A stretch of DNA of 64,000 bases from contig JASJFJ010000002.1 of the NCBI GenBank assembly GCA_030412805.1, forward strand, positions 8,308,001 through 8,372,000. The letters run 5' to 3'. The position numbers and the translations under genes were made by a program. Positions 37,941 through 51,600 of the stretch are shown one piece after another. Positions within the stretch are counted from its first letter, which is position 1. Every line of letters starts with the position of its first letter. The DNA is from Westerdykella aurantiaca (taxonomy: Eukaryota > Ascomycota > Dothideomycetes > Pleosporales > Sporormiaceae). The notes under the pieces were generated by a model. That model had not been told where the DNA came from and did no database searches. It saw only the letters and a program-made list of their open reading frames with translations.

Positions 37941-38708
37941 TATAGGCTGCTAGCGTTTCTAAGTATTTTAGTAATTTTTGTATTGCGTTTAAAAGAACTG
38001 CGCTAGCTTCTAGTAGTTTTTTATAAGGTTAAAACCTTGTTTTATTAGGTTTGTTTTTTCTTTTTTTTAGTTTTTTTTGTCTTGTATAAAAATAAATATA
38101 GTGTTTTTTGTAGTATTTTTTAAGTAGTTGCTAATAGTTAGTTAGGTTAGCTTTAGGTTTCTACGTGTTTTTAGATTCTAGGTAGCTTTTCTATTTTACT
38201 AGCTATTTCTAATAAAAGTTGTTATTTTAAAAGTTTTTCTATTTAAACTTTTAGTATTTTTAAAAGTTTTTAACTTTAAATTTGTTGTTTTTTTCTAGTT
38301 TATAATAAAATGTTTTTTGTAATAGCATTGCTAGGTTAGCTAGTTCTAATTGTAATATATAGAACTTTAGGTAGATTTTTGCATCTAGTAGTAGGTTAAG
38401 TATATAGTTAACTAGTCTTGTTTAATTAAAAATTAAAAATAGTCTAACTTTAACGTTGTTAAGTTTTTTGCTTAGTTTCTTTATGCGCTAGTTGCTTGTA
38501 AGTAAGTAAACTTTATTTTTTTTCTTTAGCTAAAGTACTATTTTTTGTTTTTTGTTAACGTATAAAATGCTTTAGCGTTAAGCCTATTTAAGTTTTTTCT
38601 TTATTTTCTTGTATGTTTTCTTTAGTTTTTCTACTATTGCAATAGCAGCTTCTACTTTTAGTCTAGGTAATGTTTTTTTAAAAAAATGTAGGTGCTTTCT
38701 ATAATTAG

Positions 38709-40422
38709 TATAATAGAATAGACCTAGAAGGCTGTATAGATAACTATATATAGATAACTAATTAAAAATACTGTTATAATAGAGTAGATTTGCTAGAGAG
38801 CTAAAGAGTAGCCTTAGCTCGACTCTATGTAGGCTGCTACGGAGCGGAACAACAATATACCGATTAGAACCAATATTAGGCAATATTAGAAGCTACGTAA
38901 TGCTAGCTACGCCCTTAGCGTAGCGCATGTAATAGAGCCTATTACAATACCCTTTTTCTAAGCTCTAAAGTCTTTTTTAGAGTGTAGCAACTTTATAAAG
39001 CAGCGTTAACAAGAACAGGGCTAGTAGAATAGAACTATTAGAATAGGTAGAACTTAAAGCAACTAGTAATCTAATAATTACTAGCTCTATAGTAGAGGTA
39101 GAAGTTATTCTAGAGTTAATAGGTGCAGCGTTTAGTAGAAAAGGACTCTAATGTATTAGTAAAAACAGAAGACGTAGGTTAGATAACGCAGGCAGTAGAA
39201 GCACAGATTAGAGTACTATTAGATAGAGCTAGTAATGTTAGTTAGGCAAATTAGATACTAGCTACTTAGATTAAGTTAACATCTATAGGCTCTAGCTAGC
39301 GCATAGAGAATAGATTTCTAGAGGTAAACTTCTAGGCTAACTTTTACTCTAGGTTTAATGCTAGGTTTAGAACTACCTAGAGACAACAAGAGCAGCAATT
39401 AAAGCGCTAGACGTGCTTAACATAGTCGTTGTACAATAGGCTAAATAGAGTGTTACTTAATTTTTTAAAAAACTAGCGCAAGCTAGAATAGAGGCTATAG
39501 TAGAGCGTAGTAACACGGAATATATCTAGCTAGAAGCTAGCACTAGCTTTGTATGTAAGCTGCTTAAAGCGTGCAAGATACGCAATAAGTAACTCTTTAT
39601 CTCTCTATTGCATAGAAGTAAAGCGCTAGACAGCCTTCTACTATTCTTTTAGGTTGTAGCAAAGGCGCTAGAAGAAAGAAAAGATAGACTTAGAGTTCTA
39701 GAACTAGGTGTCTTTAGCTATCTAGTAGAGGTGCAAGATAGAAGCCTGCTAGGACTGCTCTAGGCAGTTCTACACATAATTAAACGCGTTAGCTCCTACA
39801 AGCTAATCTAATTAGAGCTTTGCTTTGATTAATAGAAGCTACGTATGTAGCGTAAAAGGTTTGCTATTAAAGCAAGGCAGATCTAGTAGGCAGGTTTAAG
39901 ATACAGTTAGAGTAGCAAGCTAAATCTAAAGACGCTAGACGTTAGCATAGAAGGCATCAAGATCTAATTGCAGCAATTGTAGCTTAACTTGCTAGTTCTA
40001 GAGCTTCTACTGTAGCTGCTGCACAAGCAGAAAGAGGGCTAACTAGTTGTAATAGCTAGCTATTGTAGTAATAGAACAAAGAGGAAAAAAAATCTAGTCT
40101 AGTATTAGTAAAAACTCTGCGCTAAAAGTCTGCAACGGCTTTACGCTATTGTTACTGTCTAGCTAGCTAGTAAGCAAATCTAAATGTAATAGAATAGACC
40201 TAGAAGGCTGTATAGATAACTATACATAGATAACTAATTAAAGATACTATTATAACAGAGTAGATTTGCTAGAGAGCTAAAGAGTAGCCTTAGCTCAACT
40301 CTATGTAGGCTGCTACAGAGCGGAACAACAATATACCGATTAGAACCAATGTTAGGCAATATTAGGAGCTACGTGATGCTAGCTACGCCCTCGGCGTAGC
40401 GCATGTAATGGAGCCCATTACA
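38709..40422 (-). mobile_element. Gag-only LTR element TG1
   Basis: The 1,714-bp element has 238-bp LTRs (38709-38946 and 40185-40422). The 5-bp duplication ATTAG is at 38704-38708 and 40423-40427. The orientation is minus: a polypurine-like AAAAAGGGTAT precedes the LTR at 38946, and a primer site like that of A1 follows the LTR at 40185. The roughly 1.2 kb interior has room only for gag. With RIP stops read as Gln or Trp, minus 39635-39405 gives a Gag-like stretch including RDKELLIAYLARFKQLTYK. No protease, RT or integrase motifs are present, so it must depend on another element. Confidence 0.75.
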
Positions 40423-42508
40423 ATTAGCATAGAATAGCGTTTTGCCTGTTAATTCTAACAATTTGTTGTTGTAGGCAAGTTGCGCTATTAGTAGTAATAA
40501 AACCTAATTGTTTTGTTTCTAGTTGCTATAAATTTGTAGATATATTTTTAATGTTTTGTTTATTCTTTCTATCTATCTATCTATCTATAGATAGTACGCT
40601 GTTAATAGCTTTTTCTTTGTTCTAATTGCTACAAGTAGTGTTGTCTAATAATTTAAAGTAAACAGCTTGTTTCTATTGCTAATAATTAACTTTAGAATGC
40701 TGTAATATCTAATTAGTTAATCTAGAATAACAAAAGCTAGTTAGATAGCTGTATAGTTGTTTTTAAAGAGTATAAATTCTTTATACTTTGTAAATTAGCA
40801 TACTATAACTAGAATAGCATTGTAGGCAATTTCTATAACAAGATTTTTAGACAAAAGTAATTCTATAATAAAATCTATTAAAATATTAGTTTAAAGTTTA
40901 TCTAGTAATTTAAGTGCTTGCATTTCTCTATATAGTGCGTAAGTACTATGCTTGTTTCTTTAGCAATTAGCATACTTTTTAATAAACTTAGCAACTTTTT
41001 CTTTTATTCTATTAAAGTTGTAGTTTTTTTAGATAAGTTCTATTGTTTATATAATTCTAGAGTAACTATATACTAGGTTGTTGTAGTGTTGTTGTATAAT
41101 TTTTTTTTGTAATTTTTTAGGTACTTTTATTGTAATAGATAGAATAGCGTTAATTGTTTGTGCTAGTTTTAGCAATCTATCTTTGTTAGTTTGTAATATT
41201 GCAGCGTTAGTAGTTTTTTTAGTTTCTACAATATCTATTCTTTAGCTAAAGGCGTTAGCTCTTTTATTGTCTTTTCTAAAAGTGTATATAATTTTAAACT
41301 TGTACTATTCTAATAGTTCTAACTATTATAGTTGTTATTAATTAAGTTGTTTTATAGTTGTAAAGCTAGTTAGGTTTTTATAATCTATAAAGATTGTAAA
41401 GTTTAAGCAGCTTTCTACGTATATTTTCTAGTATTGTAATGCTACAACAATAGCAAGTAGTTTTTTATTGTATACATTGTATTGTTCTTTAAGTTCTATA
41501 AGTTTTTTTAAGTAGTATACAATTAGGTGCTATTTTCTATTGCGTTTCTATAGTGCTATTGCTTTAATAGCAAGGTTTAATGCGTCTATTTTAAATTATA
41601 GTAGTTTTTTGCTTCTAAAAAAATACTAGAACTAGTAGTTTAGTGCTTGCTTGCTTAAGCTTTTTAAATACTTTTTTCTAGTCTAAGTTTTACTTCTATA
41701 GCGTATCTTTTCTAGTAAGCTTAGTAAAAAGTATTGCTTTTTAAAAAAAGTTTTTAATAAATTGCTAGTTAAAGTTAATAAATTCTATAAAGAATTGCAC
41801 GTTTTTAACGTTTTTAGAATCTAGCTAGTTTTTTACAACTTAAATTTTCTTTAAGCTTATTTTAATTCTATAGACACTTATAATATATTCTAGAAACTTA
41901 ACTTTACTTTTATAGAATTTGTATTTTTTAGGTTTAATTTATAGATTAGCTTTCTAGAAACATATAAGCATAGTTTTTACATACTTAATATATTCTTTAA
42001 AGCTATTAGAGTATACTAGAATATTGTTAAAGTATACTAGAACAAACTTGTCTAGGTATAGTCTAAGTATGTTGTTAACTAGTTGTTAGAACGTAGCTAA
42101 AGCATTAGTAAGTTCTATTAGTATTACCTAAAACTTATAGTGTCTATATTTTGTTTAAAACGTAGTTTTTTACTTTTTTCTTTTTTTTATACGTACAAAA
42201 TAGTATTTGTTTTATAGATCTATTGTAGTAAAGTATTTTGCGTTGCTTAATTAATTCTATAATTTTGCAATATTAGGTAATATAATAGGCTAGTGCCTAG
42301 AAAGCTTAACCTAGATAAAATCTAGAGTAGTTCTACTTTAAAAAAATAAAATAGACTAGTAGATAGTTGTTCTACTCTAAAAAAAATAGCATAGAAACTT
42401 ATTATTTAAACTTTTTAAAGCTTTATTAAATCTAAACTATTACTAGGCATTTGCAAGCTTTACGTAGCTATTACATTTAGATTTAATTACTTCTATTATA
42501 CGCTAGTG

Positions 42509-42800
42509 TAGAAACTCTAGTAGTAGAACGCTTGCTTAAGCAAGAAAAAAGTCTACTAGCTAGTATAGTATTTTATTGTTATAGAATAGAGCTAGAGTAG
42601 AAACTCTAGTAGTAGAACGCTTGCCTAAGTAAAAAAAAAGTCTACTAGCTAGTGTAGTATTCTATTGTTATAGAATAGAGCTAGAGTAGAAACTCTAGTA
42701 GTAGAACGCTTGCCTAAGTAAAAAAAAAGTCTACTAGCTAGTATAGTATTCTATTGTTATAGAATAGAGCTAGAGTAGAAACTTTAGTAGTAGAACGCTT
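42509..42800 (+). repeat. Leader minisatellite of A3, four unit starts
   Basis: Unit starts at 42509, 42598, 42687 and 42776 are spaced exactly 89 bp. The inner units are almost identical after RIP, against two starts in A1 and three in A2. Confidence 0.85.
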
Positions 42801-42880
42801 GCCTAAGCCTATATTAAAAGCTCTACCTATTTCTATTATACAAAGAGTAGGCTATATTAAAAATTAAGCTATTAAGCAAT

Positions 42881-45800
42881 TGTTATAGTAGCCTTCTAAG
42901 CAACCAAACAGCATAGACGTACTGTTAACAATAGTACGTTAATAGACGCAATATAGGCTAGCAGCCTACTTATAGGTATATAGCCTACGCATAATAGAAT
43001 ACTAAGTTTTTACGTTAGCTACTTAAAGGCTAGCACCTAGCTAAGCAAGATAGATAGATCTACGTTAGAAAAGAGTAGAAAACCTTTCTTTTTTATCTAA
43101 CGTTTTGTACCTATACGTAGATACTAAACGTAGTAATATTAAGCTAGCTTTCTAAGCTAGAACGTTTATACTTGTTGCTCTTGTAATATTACGTTAGATT
43201 ACTCTAACTTCTAATATAACAAACCTAATAGACTAAAACTCTATAATTTAAGCAATAATAGAGTAAATAAAGTTAATGTAGAAAATATTCTAGAATGCGC
43301 TATTTCTAGCTAATAGACGCTATAAAGAAGCGCTAGATTGCTTAGAAGCTTGTTATTAAGTAGAAATAGAAGCTTTATGCAAGAAGCTATTTTCTAAAAA
43401 GTCTATCTACTTTAAGCTAGATACTTTAACTACAACTAAAGACTCTATAGAGCTTTTTAAAACGCTATCTAGAAATAGCTTAATACTTACAAAGTCTACC
43501 TACTTAAGTAATAAGCTTTTTAACTTTCTAGTATTTACTAGTAAAAGAAAGAACCTACTTCTATTTATTTTACAATTGCAGATAAAGTTAGAAAGCAACG
43601 CTAATTAATACTTAACTAAACGCGCTAAACTTATCTACGCTTACTTCTAACTTAACTACAATCTTGCAACCTTTGCTAACCTACTAATTAGATCTAACAT
43701 AGCTACTATAGAGCAGCTAATTGCCTTTCTTTGTGCTACGTATAATAACTCTAATAGAACTCTATTTGCATAGAGCAAGCTAGACAATTTAAAACAAAGA
43801 AAGCAACCTTTTTTAAGCTACTTTGCTAAGTTCTAGCGCCTAGTAGTAGACACCTAGCTTAATAAAAAAGCGTAGATTAACGCCTTGCGCTGCTTGCTAT
43901 TAGATAATTTCTAACGTGCGATAGTAGAAGCTAAGATTCTAATTAATATTAACAACTACGCTAACCTAATTGCACAATACAATAACAATTTCTAATACTT
44001 GCCTACCTACTTAAGTTACTAAACAACCTATGCTTATAAAGACGCGACTCTATAATAGCAGCGCGACTCTAATACAATAGAGATTAATACATTACGCGTA
44101 ACTCTATTAGCTTAGAAAAAAAACTAATATAGATAGAAAAGACTTTGCTTCTATTATAGTGCCTATAGACACATAGCTAGAAAATACTCTAAAAAGACAT
44201 AGATATAGACTATAGATTAGCAAAGCTTTCTAAAACAACGCATAGCGTTACCTAGGTTAGACGCGTTGTTAGATACAAGCTTTTGTTTCTTATTTTAATT
44301 GCGCTTGCAACAACAATACTTGTTGCAAAAAAAAGCATAGTTCTAGAAATAAGTTGCTTAATAGAACTACGCTAGATACAAGTTTTAATAGATCTATAGA
44401 CTACTCTATTAGGTAGATTCTAGAAAAAATAGATTAATATTTACTATACAATCTAGTAAAGCAGCGCTAAGCAATTAGTAATTGCTTTAGTTAATACTAA
44501 AGCTATAGAACTTAGGTTTATCTATTAAAATCTTGCGCGCAACTTAAAACTACGTCTACAGCTACTACTCTACGTTATACAACCTACTAGATTTAATAGA
44601 CAACAACTAGATAATAGAAAGATTACGTATATAGTAAATATCTACCTATACTATTAGAACTATATAGAGCAAGCTACGCTCTATATAACAATAACAAGCT
44701 AATATTAGATAATCTTTAAACAGCTTTAGATGTACAAGCATTAAGTAAAGCTAAATTACAATATAGAACAGCTAGAGTTTATAGCTAAACGCTGCTAGAA
44801 CTATTGCCTACGCACTAGCAAAGCGTCTAGTACTAGATTAGATAGCAATTTAATTACAGACCTAGACTATACTATAACAAGTAGCATAGTATAGCAACTA
44901 ACAACAAATAGATGCTAGCAGCGCACTACTTTTCTACTTAAGTTAAAAGCGTAATATAATAGCTAGCGTAGAACGCTGCGCTATTAGCTATAGAAGCCTA
45001 AGCTAACAACGCCTATTAGTAGACTAAACAAAGCTCCTATAATTAAAAAAACAAGAAAACTACTTTACAACTACAAGCAAAAGAATAGTATACTCTACGC
45101 TATTACTCTAAAGCTTAATATATATGCAATTAGAGTAGTTTCTTTACTAAAACTAGCAAAACGCTATAGATATAAGATTTTTGCTATATTAATAGCAGAC
45201 ATTAACAAGGCACTAGTAGAAAGAAAAGAAATTAACCTAGCTACTAAAGTGCTGCCTAAGTATTATAACTTGCTGTATGTTTTCTTACGTAAAAAAGCAG
45301 ATTAATTGCCTAAACATTAACTATACAACCTAAAAATTAAACTACAAAATAGCAAACAACCTAGATTTAAGCTACTATACAGCATGTTTTAAAACAAATT
45401 AAAAGTGCTAAAAAAGTACTTTATAGAGCACCTAGACAAAAGCTTTATCTATACTAGCAAGTTTTCTATAGCTTTACTAGTTATTTTTATAAAGAAGCTA
45501 GGTAGAAAACTACAATTCTATATAGACTATAAAGCGTTAAACGCTTTTATAGTTAAAAATAGATACCTAATTTTTCTACTATAAAAAACGCTTAATTGCT
45601 TAAGTAAAGCTAAGTACTATACAAAGCTTAATATTATCGCTGCCTTTAATAAGCTACAAGTAGCAAAAGAAAATAAATAGTTAACAGCTTTTTATACAAG
45701 GTATAGGCTGTTTAAGTACCTTGTAATACTATTTAGGCTAGCTAATGCTTTAAGCACATTCTAGCACTACGTAAACAACGCGCTGCAACTCTATCTAGAC

Positions 45801-48693
45801 GTGTTCTATACAGCGTATATTAACAATATATTAATCTATAGCAAATTACTATCTAAGTACTACTAGTATATACGCATAGTACTAAAAGCTATAGAAAAAG
45901 CAAGCTTGCAACTTAATATTAGAAAGTGCAAGTTTTATTAAACTTAGGTTACGTACTTTAAATACGTAATTACTATAGAAAGTATCTAAGTAGACTCTAA
46001 AAAAGTAGAAGCAATACAAAACTAGAAGTACCTATAGAATGTAAAGAATATACGCGCTTTTCTAGGCTTTGCAAACTTCTATTGTTGTTTTATACTAGAT
46101 TTTTTACAACTAGCTTTACTTCTAGTAAACTTAACTAAAAAAAACTAGGTGTTCTACTTTAATAGCGCCTGCTAAAACGCATTTAATTAGCTAAAGGCTG
46201 CCTTTGTAAGCGCTTCTATACTACGCTACTTTAACCTAAAACTACTAATTATAGTAGAAGCTAACGCCTCTAACTACGTAACAGCTAGAGTACTGTTTTA
46301 GAAAGACAAGAATAGAAAACTATAGCTAGTTGCCTACTACTCTAGAAGAATAAACTTTGCTAAAAGCAACTACAAAATCTACAACAAAAAGCTACTTGCA
46401 ATTGTACGCTGTTTTAAGCAATAGAAGCCTAAACTAGAAGGCGCAGCCTTTCTAATTAAAGTGCTTAGCAATTATAAAAACCTATAGTACTTTGCTACAA
46501 CAAAGCAATTAAGCTACTAACAAGCTAGATAGTTAGAGTACCTATTTTGCTTCTAGTTTACAATTACCTATTAACCTAGCAAGCAAGGCAAGAAGCTAGA
46601 CGCGCTTACCTAACAATTGCAAAATGCTCTAGCACAAGAAGAAGCTAGAGTAGCATAGAACTAAACACTACTATACTTTAAGCTATTTAAGCCTACTATA
46701 GATTTACGCCTGTTGTTTACAAACAAGTTAATTGCGCAGATTATAGACAACAAATACCTAAACAATAAGCTAATTACTAAAACGCTACAGCTTTTGCAAA
46801 GTAGAGCCTACAAGTTAAAAAGAGTTACGCTTAGTAAGTGCAAGATTAGAGATAATTGCGTATACTATCGCGATTATATAATAATACCTAACTACAACAA
46901 GCTAAAAATTAAGCTTCTACGCTACGTTTACAACTCTTCTATAGGTAGTTACCTAGGTAGAAGCAAGACGCTAGAAATACTACAACAAAAGTACTACTAG
47001 CCTAGAATGTTTAAAATAGTAAAGCAATATATAGCCTGCTGCTATATCTACTGCAAAGCGAAAACGTCTAGAGATAAGTACTATAGACTGCTAAAGCTGC
47101 TGCCTATTGCAAAGCAACACTAGCAACATATTTCTATAGACTTTGTAGTAGACTTGCTAGACTTAAAAAGATATAAAAACATTATAGTAGTAGTAGACTA
47201 ACTAAGCAAGTACTGCTACCTAATACTATGCAAAAACATTACTACACTTAAAATAGCTTAACTATTTCTACAATACGTGTAGGCTAATTAAGGCCTGCCT
47301 ACAACAATATTGTCTAATTAAGGCACCTAGTTTGTCTCTACGTTCTAGACTAAGCTATGCAGCTAGCTAAAGATTACTGCTTTGCTATTATTAGCGTATT
47401 ACCTAGAAATAGATAGATAGATAGAGAACGCAAATATAGCAATAGAGCAAGTACTGCAAGCGTATACTAACTACGCCTAGAATAATTAGGTATAATAGCT
47501 ACCTATAGCGTAGTTTAAAGCTAACAATATAGTATTAGAGTCTACTAAAGCGTTGCTTTTTCTAATTTGCTAGAGCTAGAATCTTTGTATAGAGTTTAAG
47601 CTACCTAGTAGATTGCAACGGACCTATAGACAGAGACTTAACGTAGCTGCAGCTAATTGCATAGTTAAAAAAATAAAGGATATAACAGAACTTGTTTGCA
47701 AAGAACTAACTTAAGCGCAAGCGTTGCACTAAAAGTACGCAAATTGTATACAATAGCTAGCACCTGCCTATTAAGTAGGCAATTGCGTGTAGCTAGACGC
47801 AAGAAACTTTAGAACCTAGCGCCGTTCTAAAAAGCTTAACTAGAAAAACGTTAGCTTATATAAAATTAGCGCAATAGTCTTTTTACACGCTTATAAACTA
47901 GAGCTTTTTAAATTAATAAAAATACACTTTGTATTCTATATAAACCTGCTCTAACTAGTAGAGCTAAACAAAACCTACCTGCTAGAACAGTAGATAGAGC
48001 TACCTAAACTAGTTGTAATTAACGTAAAACTAGAATATTATGTTAAAAAGATTGTTAATCTCTACTTTAATTAACAAAGGAAAAGACACAAGTACTAAGT
48101 TAAATAGACTAGATATAATAACCTATTCTAGAAACTAGTAACTAAGTTTACTAACTCTACTACTGCAAAAAAGTACTATTAAAACTACCTAGATATAGAG
48201 AACCTAAATAGATAGTTAGACAACTAGTCTATAATAACGTTAAACTAGAATAACTAGCAATAGCTAAGATTACTAGACACAAATAGATCTAACACTAATA
48301 GATCTAATACTAACAAATCTAATACTAACAAATCTAACACTAATAGATCTTTGCAAGCTTAATTTGCAAAAAAAAAGAAACCTACTATTATAGTAGCCTT
48401 CTAAGCAACTAAACAGCATAGACGTACTATTAACAACAGTACATTAATAGACGCGATATAGGCTAGCAGCCTACTTATAGGTATATAGCTTACGTACAAT
48501 AGAATACTAAGTCTTTACGTTAGCTACCTAAAGGCTAGCACCTAGCTAAGCAAGATAGATAAATCTACGTTAGAAAAAGGTAGAAAACCTTTCTTCTTTA
48601 TCTAACGTCTTGTACCTACACGTAGATACTAAACGTAGTAATATTAAGCTAGCTTTCTAAGCTAGAACGTTTATACTTGTTGCTTTTGTAACA
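42881..48693 (+). mobile_element. RIPed Ty3/gypsy chromovirus F
   Basis: The 5,813-bp element has 308-bp LTRs (42881-43188 and 48386-48693) and a perfect duplication GCAAT (42876-42880, 48694-48698). Gag occupies about 43200-44280 with a decayed knuckle near 44145-44185. RT is at about 45480-45850, with IDYKALNAFIV and a mutated YLDD reading YINN. RNase H is near 46250-46620 and integrase near 46700-47600. A chromodomain-like stretch lies near 48020-48140. The A-rich tract before the 3' LTR is a likely polypurine tract. It is a different family from A and B. Confidence 0.85.
46713..47000 (+). pseudogene. Integrase N-terminal fragment of F
   Basis: A 95-codon open stretch including YRDYIIIPNYNKLKIKLLRY and GRSKTLEILQQKYY. 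It matches the region just before and within the HHCC zinc domain of gypsy integrases. It is open by chance between RIP stops and is not an independent gene. Confidence 0.6.
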
Positions 48694-51600
48694 GCAATTA
48701 ACAAATTAAACAATTAAAATACTAAGTAGAAGCTCTATACGCGCTAAGCTGCAAGCATATATAAAAAATACAAAAATAGAAAGCTATTTAATTAATAATA
48801 TAACAGCCTACGCTATTAGAAAACTAGAAAAAGAATAGTTATATAACTAAGTTGCTGCTAGCATACAAAAAATACTAGCTAAAAAGCAATAGCTAGTTTA
48901 GGCTATTAAAGCAATAGTAAGTTAGATTAAAACTTAGATATAGGCAAAAGATTAACTAGCAAAACAATTAGATTCTTCTATAATAATAATAGAAATAATA
49001 AAGCAGTTAATAAGTAGAATAAACGCGTTAGAAAATTAGAAAGCTATTGCTACAACACTACCTAGCTAGAAGCTAACGTTTCTCTAAATTCTACTAACTG
49101 CGTATATAGAACAACGCGCTAAATTTTCTAATTCTAAAAAGTTTAATAGTAACTAAGCCTAGTATCTAACCTTTTAATATTAAGCAAAAGCTAAGCTTAA
49201 AGCTAACTACAAGAGTATTTCTAAAAAAGCTTAGGTTAATTACGTTTTCTAGAAGTGTATAGAAAATGCAGCAAGAGTTTTACTACTATAGATACTTAAT
49301 TAAGCTGCTTTAACTTTTTAAAGCCTATAGGCTTTTATAGATCTTTAATTTAATAATCTATACTTTAAAAGCAAAGCTATAGATTAACTCTATAGAATCT
49401 ACTAGAGTAGACAACCTATACAAGAATATTTAATAGAATTTAACTAACTAGTCTAATTAACTAGAAAAACTTTTAGCAACATAAATAAAAAGAATTTCTT
49501 TATACAAAAGCTAAGTATTAAACTTTAAAAAAGTACTATTGCAATTTTAGAAAATCTTTTATATAAAAGCTTTGTCTATAAAGTAATTTAGATTGCTAAT
49601 ATTTTATACTAAGTAAACCTATTAGCAAGACACTAAAATTATACTTACAACTAGCTAACAGCTAGCTTTAACACGTACAAAAAACGTTAATTGCCTAATT
49701 GCAATAGGCTAGCGCCTCTAGAACAGATAGACTAGCAACTTACAAAAAGTAACTAGAGTAGCATAGAATAGAAACAAGCTAAATAGGTGCTAGAAAAGAA
49801 AATCTAGTAGCAGCAAGCTAATTAGCTGTATATACGCTGCAAAGTAGAAGGCTACTATATTTAGAAGTGCTTTTACTTACTAGCTAACTACCTATTGCCT
49901 ATAAAGTTAGCAAAAACTATAGCTACTTAGGCATCTCTACTACTATTGCTTAAAAACAAGCTTACTAGCAAATTAGATTTAGAAAAAAAGTAGCTTTTAT
50001 TAAAAGTTACTAATAGAAGCTACCTACAACCTATAAGCAAGCTTTTAAAAAGTAGAAAAAGTTTAAAAGCTAGTATATAGATAGAAAGGCTATTAGCGTA
50101 CATGCGTTAGTTAATTAAACTACCTACGCTTTCTATATAATTAATTCTAGTACGCTTGCAAATGCTCTAGTTTTACTTTTACTAGCAAAGGCTGCAGGCT
50201 TGCTATGTATTAATATTACTCTCTAACAACTGCTAGGCATAGCTAGCAAAGGCGTAATAACCTAGGTAGCTTAGTATACTACTAATATTAAAGGATTTAA
50301 AGACACTAGATAGGCCTACGTTGCTACTAACAATATAGAGTTTAACCTAATCTTTAAGCAGCCTTAGATAAATTAGCTGCAAGTAACAATTGCGCTAGCT
50401 AAGCGCTTAATCTATATTTATTTAACGCGCTAATAGATTTAGATTTAAAGCAAAAAAAAAAACCTATCTCTATACTATAGAGCTACCTACTTCTATAAAA
50501 GATTAGTGCTATAGTATATAGTTACTACTTCTAAGCTGTAAAAAAAAACTAGTCTATTGTTTTTGCAGCTTTACTAGTAGATATTAAAAAAGCCTTAGTA
50601 CTAAAATTAATAATAGACTTTAAAAAGCTGTTGCTAACCTACTACGCTTATTATAGGTAGATATTCGACCTAAAAACTGCATTAAAGATGCTACTACTCT
50701 AAAGACCTAATATTAACTACTAAATTAACTTAGTTTAAAAGAATAGAAAGAATCTAGAAGTGCTATAGAGCCTACTATACAATATAAGCAAAAGAAAGCT
50801 ACTAGTATTATAGAAAAAACTTACGTTACTACTTAAAAAAAGATAGATTTGCGCAAGTAATTTGCTAGTAGCTGCACTAGTCTTTTTTGCAAAAAAACTA
50901 GGTAGTAGCTTTTGCTTTTGCGTTAACTATAGAGCTTTTAATGCTATTATACAAAAAAACTAATATCTACTACTACTAATCTAAAAAACTCTAAACAAGC
51001 TTAGCAAAGCTTAGTAGTTTACAAAGCTTAACGTTTTAGCTGCCTTTTACAAGATTTAAATCTACGCTAGAAATAAATAGAAAATAGCTTTCTACACTTG
51101 TTTTAGGCTGTATAAATAGCTAGTTACTTTCTTTAGCTTAGCAAACGCGCTTAGTACCTTTTAAAGATATATTAACTAGGTTCTACGCAAGTATTTTAAC
51201 AACTTTTGCATAGTATACTTTAATAACGTACTTATATACACAAGTAGCTTTCTAGCTACGTACTAAACTTAGGTTAACCTAGTACTTAAAGAGCTAGGCA
51301 AGGCAGGCCTTCTACTAGATATTAAAAAGTGCAAATTTAAAGTTAAGTTAACAAAATATCTTAGGTTTATTATTAATGCAAGCAAAGGCCTATATATAGA
51401 CTCTAAAAAAATTAAAGCTATTAAAAAATAGAAAGCTTCTAAAACTATTAAAAGCGTGTAAAGTTTTTTAAGCTTTGCTAACTTCTATTAGCAGTTTATC
51501 TATAGATTTTTAGAGCTTATAGCACTTTTTACGCAACTTATAGGCAACGTAGCCTTTTAATAGACTTCTATTAAATAGAAAGCTTTTAATACGCTTAAAG

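Noticed and set aside
38950..40180. Plus-strand coding reading of the gag-only element interior
   Set aside because: A Leu/Gln-rich plus-strand reading is possible if TAG is read as Gln, but polypurine tract, primer site and the Gag-like pattern all fit the minus strand better.
42500..42800. Regularly spaced repeats that superficially suggest a CRISPR array
   Set aside because: The 89-bp units are contiguous, without unique spacers, and occur in the same place in each A element of a eukaryotic genome; this is a leader minisatellite.
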